A stretch of DNA of 64,000 nt, taken from assembly GCA_950097015.1 (NCBI GenBank), contig CATNEN010000001.1, positions 14,005,001 to 14,069,000 on the forward strand, given 5' to 3'. Within the stretch, counting starts at the first letter, position 1; every line of letters starts with the position of its first letter. Both the position numbers and the translations under genes were made by a program. Under the pieces are notes generated by a model. The model made no database searches and was not told where the DNA came from. It saw nothing but the letters and a program-made list of their open reading frames with translations. Origin of the DNA: Macrostomum hystrix (taxonomy: Eukaryota > Platyhelminthes > Macrostomidae). Shown here one piece after another: positions 36,199 to 46,195 of this stretch.

Positions 36199-37195
36199 TC
36201 AGTCAATGAGTCCATTGCCATAAACAAGAACTTCACAGAGATTGACCGACAACTGCTGCAGATTGGCAACTGTCAGCGTGCTGCCGAGGGCATTGCATCG
36301 GAAGCTCGCCACGGAGAATGGGACGGTCAGGTTCACGCGGTGGCACTCGACGCCGTCCACTTGAATCGACATCAGATTGAGCACCGATTGGCAACAATCC
36401 TGCCTGTTGTAGATGGTGACGTGCGTGATGCGAGATCGTTTCGACAACTTTCCTTGCCACCAGCCGGATAAGTTATCTGCGGTGTGACTGCACGACCCAG
36501 CCAGTGTCTGGTTGGTGTCCCCGTCTATGGCTCGGCCGCAGACTGCGCCAAGCTTATCCGAGCTCTGGCTGCAGCTGATAATGTTTAGCCTCTCTGTAAA
36601 AATGGACAGAACTGTAAAAGAAAAATAATAATAATAGTAATCACGCAGATGGGCTGCGGGCAATGGCACACCATTAGGTGACAGTGAATGGGACACCACT
36701 AGACCCGCAGCCAGCGAGGAGGCCATTCTGCCCATTTCGCAGACTCCTTAGTGCACACACTCACACAGGTGTGTTCATCTACGTTGGCTTCCTGAAAATT
36801 GATGTGGCCTCGCGGCGTAATCGAGCTCAGGGACAATGGTGCGAGAGGCGAACCGCACAGCCACTCACCCCTTGACATAACAGTATACCTTAGTTGCAAA
36901 CATCACCTGTCTTTCTGATGTAGACATCGCACTGCTCAGACGGACGCCATTCGTCATTGTTGAAAGCGGACCAGTTGAAAAGACGACAGACACCTCGCAG
37001 CCAGCTGAAACCGAAGCACATCCTGACAGCCGAGCAATCCTGGGCGCACTTCAGCCGCTCACTTCCAGACACGGCCACCGTGGCAGCCGGAGTTGAGAAG
37101 TTGCGCGTCCTGACGGCAATGTACCGGACCTGCAGTGTCACCTGGCCGGAGATGAGGATAGTAGACAGCAGCAGGACCAAATTCTTGCTTGACAT
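36199..37195 (-). CDS. Secreted PAN/apple plus F-type lectin (FTP) protein, copy A
   Basis: Two exons on the minus strand, 36,907-37,195 and 36,199-36,593, join in phase 1 (donor ACAG|GTGATG) to give 227 aa. Residues 1 to about 20 form a hydrophobic signal peptide. Residues 22-95 form a PAN/apple-like domain with Cys 50, 54, 60, 70 and 89, including CAQDC and CFGFSWL. The second exon matches the fucolectin/tachylectin-4/pentraxin-1 (FTP) type of F5/8 C domain: AIDGDTNQ, SCSHT, WWQGKL, TIYNRQDCC and VECHRVNL are visible. The carbohydrate-binding pattern H...RxD of F-type lectins is present, though the spacing is 26 residues, not the usual 24. An alternative acceptor 18 bp upstream (ending at 36,612) keeps the frame and adds six residues. 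Likely secreted and sugar-binding. The paralogue is at 44,776-45,549. Confidence 0.85.
36645..36878 (-). repeat. SINE-like copy, family 1, inside intron of copy A
   Basis: Minus-orientation copy. On the plus strand the tail region CCGCAGCCAGCGAGGAGGC comes first, then CACTCACACAGGTGTGT, then the head TAATCGAGCTCAGGGAC and CCACTCACCCC. It makes up most of the 313-bp intron. The paralogue at 44.8 kb has only a 90-bp intron at the same place. Confidence 0.75.
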
Positions 37196-39279
37196 TTTGA
37201 ACTCTGCTTCTTATTGTTGATTCTAAAAATGCATAGTTCTCATTGTGACGAGTCGCTTTGAACTAAATCCTAAACCCATGGTTGGGCCTTTTTAAATATT
37301 TTCGTCCTTTTGTTTGATTGGCCGTAAGAAAATGACATGAGTGATGTTTAATACCTTATTCCTATCTGTCTGGTGGGCTTTTTGTAGTCCTATAGCAACT
37401 ATAGACATTTTACCAAAGCATACACTCAATAGTGTAGTTAGCTATAGCAGTTCACTCACACAAGTATTCTCTAGTTTTCCTTTATAACCTTTACATTTTA
37501 TAAAACTTTGTTTTTATTTGTTTAACCTACATGAGCTTCTATTGTTCGCAACCGAAATCATGTTCAATTGGAATAAAAGCAAAAGAACATTAAGAACAGT
37601 GACGCAAGATGAAAAAGTCACACTGGAAGTAAAAGTAAAAGTCAAACAAAAGGGGCTGGAAATTCTTGCTTTCCTGACTGTTTCTTCCTCAGAATCTTTC
37701 GTATCCCCAGAAGCGAATGTAAATAGATATTTTTGACAGAACAGAAGGACAACGATTAAACATGAGACAAGCCAAGCGCCAATTATACGATTAAGGAAGG
37801 ACAGGATGAACTCTAACCTTTAATTAACGCGACGTAATTCAATAATTCTCGCGTTTTTGCAGTTTCTGCATGGCAGAATGAGGTGCATGAGGTACGGCTC
37901 GTAACGATCTATATAAATGAGTCGACTTCAAGTTAAAGTAAACAATTTTCAACGGAAGGGTTATTTACTGCAGTAGTTCTTGCTTCAATAAAAAATTACA
38001 TTGATCAAACTTACTAACTAAATCTAAATGTGACTAAAACTAATAAATATTTGCATAATTTTGTAGTTCGGTATCCAGAGCGACACACAACGGACGAAAA
38101 TTTGTTTTATTCGAATAATCAAATTTTCTCGAATTTGAAATTCGAGACAGTTAGTAAAAATGTCGGCATGTCTCAATGGGCAAACTGTCCATATGACTAA
38201 TAGTATTAGTGTGTGTAAAAGAAATGAATTTGTGTCAAAATATTTTGTACCAAATGATTTAGAGGTATACACTAACGCTTATGGGAAAAATCCGACCTTC
38301 ATCAAGAACCGTTGAATATCTCGACGATCTGAAGAGCTTGCCCCACACAGATATTGTACTCAGGAAGCACAGTAGGTTTCGATGTGTACATCTGCTCTAG
38401 AATTCTCAACGAATGTGGCCAATTTGACCCGTTAACCCGTTACTGCACCTTTGGGACACATCAGGTGACGGTCCTACAAGTCCTAAAACGTTTTCTTGAA
38501 TCAATTTTCATTCGTTTTTGCCATCTTTTTATCAGAAATTCATTTTTAACAGTAGAAAGTCCATTCGGTTCTTTGAATTTGAATGAGAAGCCATCTTGAT
38601 ATGCATCGCTTAGAGACCTTAGACATCCCTGACATTGTCGAATGACGACTGTCACAACTTTTACTGACAGGCAGTCCTAAGTTGAGACGTAGCTCTCTTC
38701 AGAAATGAAAAAAACTCAAGCATGCGCCTAAAAGGGGCAAACAATGAAGCCTCGCGCCAAGTATAGCTGTTATGGTTATTTGACGAGTTAGTCGCGATGC
38801 CACAGTTGCCCCTATCATCGCAAGGATAAATACACAGATAATATATAACAGTTATATATTATCTGTGGATAAATATTGACTCGCAGTGGTATTCTCAAGC
38901 GAAGCATTATATCCACTACAGTCGCCAGCCATTATCTTCTCATATTAACTATTAACTAACTATTTTATTTTCAGATTGTCAAGCCAACAATTGTGTCAAA
39001 ATAATGAAGATTTTACCATAGACAGTTAGTAAACAGAGCGCCATAATGCTTGGCTTATCATCAGCGTGCATTAATTATCTTAAATCCACACAATTAATAA
39101 ACTCTCCACTCGTAGAAGAGCAGGCTTGGGAAATCCGTTAACCAACTCAAACATCTAGCTGTGGGTGAAGAGTTGCCATTAACGACTAACATAACCATAG
39201 GTAGCGAGGAAAAGTTAATAAATGGAAAACTATTGTGCAGTGTGACCAACGTAACACAGGTCGATTTCTTCTGTTAGCA
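37196..39279. other. Intergenic region between divergent genes
   Basis: About 2.1 kb separate the start of the minus-strand FTP gene from the start of the plus-strand glycine-rich gene, so both promoters should lie here. No specific promoter element was recognised. A perfect hairpin at 38,833-38,867 is listed separately. Confidence 0.5.
38824..38875. repeat. Perfect foldback hairpin flanked by 9-bp direct repeats
   Basis: Arms CACAGATAATATATAA (38,833-38,848) and its exact reverse complement (38,852-38,867) enclose CAG. The hairpin is flanked by direct repeats GGATAAATA at 38,824-38,832 and 38,867-38,875. It looks like a very small foldback insertion with target duplication, or a template-switch product. 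Confidence 0.8.
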
Positions 39280-42200
39280 ATGCGCGTCGCGATTTTATTA
39301 GCTCTGCTGCAAATTGTGTGTTTTAAAGGTGAGCTCACCTGGATTACTGTAAGTTGGCAACCTATAATTTATGTTGAAACTAGAGGTTTTATTTTTTTGG
39401 TCTATTAGTGTAATCATTTTGCACTAATTTTACATAACATTGCATAAAATTGAGTAAATATCACTTTTTGACAAGTTTTTGAACACGAGTGTTAAACACG
39501 CGATGTTTTTTCAGTTTGATTATAGATTAAAACAAAAGAAACAATTAAAACAAGTCTTAGATAGGTAGAACTACGTTTTTGGACAGATAAGTTTGAAGCA
39601 AAAAATGCATTCAATTATTTAGAATCCATGATCTTTTGCTACCTCCGCAATTTTCTATCAGAACGATTGGTTCATTCAAATACTTTAGCTCATTTAAAGA
39701 GCTAAATAGCTAAATTAGCTAACAGTGGATAGTTAGTTAAATAAAAAGCCAATAGCCAGGCAATTCTGCCCCTTTCGCTGACTCCTGAGCACACACGCAC
39801 ACAGATACCGTACGCTGGCATAGGCTCACACAGGTGTGTACGTCTGCCTGACTTTCTCATCATCTGGCCGTGTACACTTCACTGTACCTTGAAGGTTAGC
39901 CCTCAAAATCGCCCCGAAGCGAAGCAATAAATGTTGCCTCGCCGCGGAATCGAGCTCAGGGACCTTGGTGAGAGGGGCTGACGCGTTAGATCGCTCTGCC
40001 ACTCGACCCCTTCAGAAGATAGGTAAATTTGCTCGTAAATGAACTACTATTAGTAGACTTAAAAATTTATAAAACATTAAAGATTAACTCTAGAGGACTT
40101 GAATTAACGAAAAATATATATTGCTCGCCTACACCGACAATATATTTGCTTTTAGTTGGCAGTTCTTTCGCCAGCATCAGGAGCAGCATTTTCCAATCGG
40201 CAGCGTCCATCAAGCTTGACACAACAGTGAGCAGTTGGATCGCTAGTGAAGCCAACATCGGCAGCCACATGGTCTGCTTCGCCAAGTGCCAGTCTGCTGG
40301 CTGCGCCGCTGCTTTGTTTTATCCGGGCCGACGCACCTGCGAATTCTTATTGATTAACGACGCTTCGTTGGCCCCCGGACCGCCTGGAACTCACCTGACC
40401 CGAGAGCTGAACGGCTCTGCGATTGGCGCTAGAGTGTGGAAAGCTGCGAACTATGACGACGTTTTGAGAAGCCGGGCGATGGTCAACCTGACCTATCTAA
40501 GTAAGCCAAAGTGATCTTGACTGCCACACTTTTTAGTTCCGGTTACTGGGGTGAATCCAGCCTGTACAGGTCGAACACACCTTTAAATATGGCACTCCAC
40601 GGGGGTGAGTGGCAGAGGTGTCTAACGCGTTTGCCCCTCTCACCAAGGTCCCTGAGCTCGATTCCTTGGCGATCGCAATATTCATTTGTGGCTTGTCATG
40701 GAATTAATGACTTTGAGGGCCAACCTCCAAGGTACGGCGAGAGTGTACACTGCCTGACGGTGAGAAGGTCAGTGGAGATGTACACACCTGTGTGAGTGAG
40801 TACTCAGGAGTCAGCGAAATGGACAGAATTGACACTCCAAAAACAGCACATCAAATGATCAAGCTAAGCAGCAGCACCCGATACCACCCAGTTCTCCAAG
40901 GTAGCACCCGCCTAAAATACCCCCTTAGCTTATTTTACAAAAAAGGCTCTAGCTTGGTGACTTGGCGTCTCTCGCTGGCTTTTTTCTTTCCCAACATCCA
41001 CCCAAGCAGTCGACATTGCTTGGAGCAATGATCCAGATGGACGATGATTGCTGTTGCAGATTCGGGCACAGGACGTGTTGGCAGTGTACAGGTCCTTCTT
41101 ATCAACATCACCGGCTGCTATCGCATTGAAGCCGCCGGTGCCAGAGGCGGCCAATCAGGAACTTCGCTGCCCGGCGGCTGGGGCGCCACCTCGGCTGGCA
41201 GCTTCGGCCTGGCCGCCGGCACTCGCCTGGCTATCGTCGTTGGCCAGGCTGGTGGAGCCGCTTCAAAGAATCAAGGCGGCGCCGGTGGTGGCGGCGGCAG
41301 CTTCGTGTACACCAACTCGGACAGCGGTTACAGGAACAGCTCAGTCACGAATCCCAGCGTGAGCAACTGCATGCGAGATGGCAGTGCAGCCGCCTGCTAC
41401 TTGCTGCTAGCCGCAGGAGGCGGAGGGGGTGCGTCCAGCGACTATGATGGTGAGTCTCGTCAAAAGTCAAAAGTGCTGACTGGTGTCAGGCGCAGAATGC
41501 GGTTACAGATCGGCTGCTAAAAGTGGCTCCAGTGAAATGCAATAATTAAATTATCTGAAACCCACGCTGGCTCACGGTTTACCAAGGACTAATACTTACA
41601 TTAGAAGGCCCTTAATTATTGGAAAAGTTTTTTTCATAATAGAAAATCTAATTGTGAGCCACTTTAGAGAGCAGAATTATGATAGTTGAGGATATAGTTC
41701 TATAGACTCATTCAGTTTTATATGTGAAATTATTTCGTATGGTTTGAAGCGAGAATGAATATGGCTCATTTTCCAGTTTTTTCTTTCGGCATTCTTCTCC
41801 TGGCCATTTTTTGCCCGATAGTATTCGCGCAATGTACTTTTATTATAATTAGATAAAATGTGTGAATGCAGATGCAAAACTTAGGAAACTGGTTTTCGCA
41901 TAAAAATGAGAGAATTTTTTCATATTTTCACATTTCAGATGGTGATTGATTTCTATTAAAAGCTGCTATTGTGATATAACTCTACCCAGTATTTTGCTGA
42001 TTTGAAAATTATTTTTTTTGAAAATAAAGATTTTCAAATCCTATTATTTTCTTTACTGGGCCTATAAAAAACATTGGCAGAGTCTAAGCATATAAGCAGG
42101 GTGAGTGGCAGAGTGTTTAACGGGTTTGACTCTCGCACCAAGATCCCTGAGCTCGATTCCGCGGCGAGACAACATTAATTGGGGCGGAGAGAAGGCTTTG

Positions 42201-42935
42201 GGGCTTGTCGTGCAATTTGCGCCTTTGAGGAAGGCACAGTGAAAGTGTACACTGCCTGGCGATGAGAAAGTCAGGGAAGATGTACACACCTGTGTGAATA
42301 CTTCAGTAATAGGCTCCTAAACTGTTTCTAAGAAACAGAGGTTCCCGTCCTTCTTCCATATTCCATGTCTACGGTATGCGGAAGAAAAGCACTGCGATAT
42401 GTTGAAAAATAGTCCAGTGGTTGTCCACTTTATCCCTTTATCAGGCATTGCTGGCCGGGATGTCACATCTGGAGCGAACTCGATTGGAAATCTGAACGGT
42501 AAAAGTGGCGACGGTGGCACTAACGGCAACCCGGGATTCCTGAACCCAAGCGACAGGTACATGCTGAACAGCCTGGGCGGCTGCGGCGCAGGCTGGCTCG
42601 GCTGGGCAGTCAATCCGAAGAACAAGCTCAATGATGGCGACCGCGGAGGCAGCCTCAACGTAGACTGGCTAGGCGGCCAGGCCGGCGACGACGGAAGTGG
42701 CGGCGACGGCGGCTTCGGCGGCGGCGGCGGCGGCGGCAACGACAGCGGAGCATCTGGTGGCGGCGGCGGTTTCAGCGGCGGAGGCGCCGGGGGCGGATAC
42801 ACTCATGCTGGTGGCGGCGGCGGCTCTGTCTGCTTTGGAACCGGTTGCGTCGCTTCGACCGGTGGCAACTCCGGTCGCCAGCAGGGCATTGTGACAGTCC
42901 GCCTGCTGAACCATTTGCCAGCCAACTGTGGCTGA
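39280..42935 (+). CDS. Secreted PAN-like plus ALK/LTK-type glycine-rich domain protein
   Basis: Four exons: 39,280-39,328; 40,156-40,500; 41,060-41,449; 42,445-42,935. All three introns are phase 1 with GT..AG ends, and the sum is 1,275 nt (424 aa). The first exon encodes the core of a signal peptide (MRVAILLALLQIVCFK). The second has a cysteine pattern (CFAKCQSAGC, RRTCEFLL) like PAN/apple domains. The third and fourth resemble the glycine-rich region of ALK/LTK receptors: INITGCYRIEAAGARGG, IVVGQAGG, LLLAAGGGGGAS, GGFGGGGGGG and a final VTVRLL strand are visible. No membrane segment or kinase follows; the frame ends in LNHLPANCG. It is therefore probably a secreted matrix, mucus or glue-type protein; that role is inference. 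It lies between the two PAN-FTP genes, on the opposite strand. Confidence 0.8.
39765..40018 (-). repeat. SINE-like copy, family 1, in first intron of the glycine-rich gene
   Basis: Minus-orientation, nearly full copy. The plus strand shows CTGACTCCTGAGCACACACG, CACACAGGTGTGTACGTCTG, CGCGGAATCGAGCTCAGGGA and the head GCTCTGCCACTCGACCCC. Confidence 0.8.
40598..40840 (+). repeat. SINE-like copy, family 1, in second intron of the glycine-rich gene
   Basis: Starts GGGGGTGAGTGGCAGAGG and continues through CCTGAGCTCGATTCC, GTGTACACTGCCTGACGG, ACACACCTGTGTGAGTG and GTCAGCGAAATGGACAGAAT. Confidence 0.8.
42097..42308 (+). repeat. SINE-like copy, family 1, in third intron of the glycine-rich gene
   Basis: Starts GGGTGAGTGGCAGAGTG. 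It shares the B-box-like GAGCTCGATTCCGCGGCG, the GCTTGTCGTGCAATTTGCGC body and the ACACACCTGTGTGA end with the other copies. Confidence 0.8.
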
Positions 42936-43889
42936 AGGATTTTGGAAGGCTTCGAGATCATTCGTTCATCGTTAGCTCCCAATTTTGCGATGATCTTTTG
43001 CGGTTCTTTTGGCTTGTTCTATGACCTGCTACATTATTATAACAAAGTGACACAAAATACTGACTTTCAAAATTAGCACAAACCATACACAATCTTTAAG
43101 TTAGCTATTAAATTATTAGCTTTAAATTATGCTTAATTTGTCTTATGGCCGGCACTATCGGCTTTATTAAAAATGAATAATACAAGTACTACTTTCCTTT
43201 CTTCTGAAAGTAGTAGGTTGATTTTTTTCTCCAGAACTGGCACTATAAAAATGCTGGAAAAACCGTAGAGACGATCTGGGTTGAACGTACGAGTAAATGG
43301 GTAGCTGCCTAGGTTTCAGAGTCCACCCATACACTGATGCGGAGAAGGTTGAAGACTGAGCACATCGAATCAACAACAAAAATATTTCGCTCAGAAAATG
43401 TTAACTCCATGCGCAGAAAAAAATTATTCTGAGAAAACTTCCACAACGATCGATTGCTTCCATCTAAAAAAAGCAATGAAAAAATGGAATACGCAAGCAA
43501 ATAGAGGCACCACTATATGAAAGTAAGTAAAACATGCGAGAAAATCTCGCTTTCCTTTTCCTTTACAAAATAAAAAACTTTCTTCAGCACGCGACTGTCT
43601 GTCCTACGAATCGGATGTGAATCGATCGTTTTTAGTAAAAAAATCGATCTTTTTTTAACAAAACGGAAAGAATAAAACAGAGCCATTGTGTGAGTGCAAA
43701 GACTTCACTTTCTCGCTGCTGAGTTATGATTTTAACTTGGTCATTGTCTCCTCAGTTTGTTGTCAAGCATCCGTCTCCAACGACTACTCGTGGCTGTAGC
43801 GGCATAACAAAAATGTAACTGATCTGAGGCTTAAGAATGGCTTGGTGTGTAATTATTAATAAGTACGAGCATAGCCTACAGATATGCTT
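42936..43889. other. Intergenic region, 3' of the glycine-rich gene
   Basis: No domain-bearing frame or recognisable repeat. The first 300 bp should hold the 3' untranslated region of the upstream gene. Confidence 0.4.
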
Positions 43890-44070
43890 CGAAAGTAAAC
43901 ACTCACACAGGTGTGTACATCTACCCTGACTTTCTCATAGTCAAGCAGTGTACACTCTCACTGTGCCTTGGGTAATGGACTCCGTAATTGGCTTTCACAG
44001 ACGCAAATTGCACGGCAAGCAGCCCTTCAAGCCCAAATAAATGTGACCTCCCCTGGGGTTGAACACATGG
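43890..44070 (-). repeat. SINE-like copy, family 1, partial
   Basis: Minus-orientation fragment with CACTCACACAGGTGTGTACA, CAAATTGCACGGCAAGCAGC and CCCTGGGGTTGAACAC. The tRNA-like head is largely lost. Confidence 0.65.
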
Positions 44071-44148
44071 ACAAAGTTGGATATGACAGTCAGACGCGAT
44101 GCTGATGTTCGCTATATATTTCCTGCATCACATGCAGGCTGTACGCAT

Positions 44149-44500
44149 GAAGGGGTCGGTGGCAGAGCGGTTAACGCGTTAGCTTCTTGCACCAAGGTCC
44201 CTTTAGTTCGATAACGTGGCGGCGCCACATTTATTTGGGGCGCAGCCGCGGAGAGAAGGCTTGGTGGCTTGTCGTGCAATTTATACACAGTTTATTCAGT
44301 GAAGTTTACACTGCCTGACGATGAGGAAGTCAGGGCAGCTGTACACACCTGTGTGAGTGTTTGCCTGCGTACAGTATCTGTGTGCGTGTGTTCTCAGGAG
44401 TCAGCGAAATCGACAGAATTGCCTCCTCGCTGGCTGCGGGTCTAGTGCCACCGAATGATGTTCCAATGCCCGCAGCCCTCCTGCAATTATTATTATTATT
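44149..44500 (+). repeat. SINE-like copy, family 1, longest copy
   Basis: Starts GGTCGGTGGCAGAGCGGTTA (A-box-like). It runs through the body and the GTCAGCGAAATCGACAGAAT segment, then a GCTGGCTGCGGGTCTAGTGC tail, and ends in an ATT trinucleotide run near 44,490-44,505. This copy shows the full layout: tRNA-like head, body, palindromic CACACCTGTGTG segment, 3' tail, microsatellite. Confidence 0.8.
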
Positions 44501-44775
44501 ATTTTTATTTTTAAGCTGTACGCATAAGCCATGAAATACAGAAATTTCATAACACAATTGACGTTGTTAACAATAAGAACTTGTTACACAAAAATTCTTA
44601 GATGAGAAGCCATTGAGACTCTGCCTTGGTCGTTTAGCTTTCTAAAATCTTACATTTTATTTTAGACGTAGTTAAATATCAACGTAGTTAGACGCAGACA
44701 AGAAAACTAAAGATATGAGAACAATAATGAAGAAAACCTTTAGAAATGTCTATGTCTGCTCGATGTCTTCAACAA

Positions 44776-45549
44776 TTAAAGGCCATAAATCTCGATTTCG
44801 CAAATACTAACTGCTGACGGCTGCAGGTTGATGACGCTGATTTTGCTCCCAAATGCTTCGCAGCGAAAGGTGGCCACACTGAAGACTGCCGTGAGATTCA
44901 CCCGGTGACACTCCGTGCCGTCCACCTGCAGCGAGAGCTTATTTAGCCAGCCTTGACAACAGTCGATCCTGTTGTAGATGGTGATTCGGGAAATCTGCGA
45001 TGGTTTAGATAGACGCCCCTCCCACCATCCGAACACTCCGTCAACGGTGTGGCTGCAAGATTTAGCAGAATACACCTGGTTGACATTGCCATCCATGGCT
45101 CTCTGACAAATACCGCCAAAATAATCCGAGCTTTGATTACAGCTCACAAAGCTAAGCCTTGTTGTCACTGAAATGAGTTTAGTGAGAATAGTCTCATGCT
45201 TTATGTTTTGATGTCAGTTTTTCAAGTCTCGGTTTTTAGGTAATTAGTTCCTTTCACCTGTGTCTCGAATGTAAACATAGCAGAGCTCCGAGTTGTGCCA
45301 TGCTTCATTGTAATAGGCAGCGAAGTTGAACATACGACACAGACCCTGTAGCCAGCTGAACCCGAAACAGGTGTCATCCACCGAGCAGTCTTGAGCGCAC
45401 TCCAGTCTGTTGCTACCTGACTGGGCGATTGTGGCAGCTGGAGAGCTGAATTGGAGTGTCCTCATGCTTATAAACCTCACTTCATTTGCTTCCAACATGT
45501 TTAAGAGATTTGTAGCGGCAAATAATAGAAGCAAATTACTGCGCCGCAT
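44776..45549 (-). CDS. Secreted PAN/apple plus F-type lectin (FTP) protein, copy B
   Basis: Exons 45,258-45,549 and 44,776-45,167 on the minus strand join in phase 1 (donor ACAG|GTGAAA, acceptor CTCATTTCAG). They give 227 aa, the same length as copy A. A signal peptide covers roughly residues 1-21. PAN-like cysteines are at 51, 55, 61, 71 and 90 with the same spacing as copy A, and CAQDC and CFGFSWL are shared. The FTP exon shows AMDGNVNQ, SCSHT, WWEGRL, TIYNRIDCC and TECHRVNL, so the H...RxD pattern is kept. The intron is only 90 bp and has no SINE. Clear paralogy with copy A implies local duplication. The glycine-rich gene on the other strand lies between the copies. Confidence 0.85.
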
Positions 45550-45909
45550 TATTTCTGAAATGATGCTGCAGACCTGCCAAAATAGTACGAGTAAATTGGT
45601 CGCTCAAAATCTTAGTTGTTTTATCAGTTTGGTTTAGCTGTGATTGGCTAACAAAGGTTTTAGGCGAAGAGAAACGTTCTGATCTTTAATACAACAGTTT
45701 CACTTGTTTTGTTTACTTTAAGTAGTCTAGAGAGATGAGACTCAACTGGAGCCCAACGGCTGGTGAGCTGTGTACAATATTGCAAAAGCAGAAAAAATGA
45801 GAGAGAACATTTCACGCAGTGACAACGACTCAAAGCCGCCGTCTTTCATTCCATATTGTAGGAATGCGATATTTAATTTATGCAAGAAAATTAAAATAAT
45901 TGATTTCCC

Positions 45910-46195
45910 CTGCCCGAATTGGGCCAGATGTGCAGCCGACAGCACATCCACAGCAAGTGCGCGGTGCATCTGGAGTCTGCGTACGGCTGTTCAGTTCATG
46001 AACTGGGTGGGACGCCACACCCACCCTCATTACCCCAGCTGATGCTGGTACCCATTCAACAGTTGGGTGAACTGAAGCAAGGCCGAATCGTGTCTTGCTG
46101 AAGGACACAAATTGTTCCAGTGGAGTCAGGAATCGAACCCTGACTTTCAAGTTGCGAGTCTGGCGCTCAAACCACTAGGCTACAAACGACGTGGT
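45910..46195 (-). repeat. SINE-like copy, family 2
   Basis: On the minus strand the head reads GTAGCCTAGTGGTTTGAGCG (A box) then GGGTTCGATTCCTGAC (B box). The body contains the TGTCTTGCTGAAGGACACAA core on the plus strand. It shares the head and GTGCAGCCGAC start with 33,805-34,060. Confidence 0.75.
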
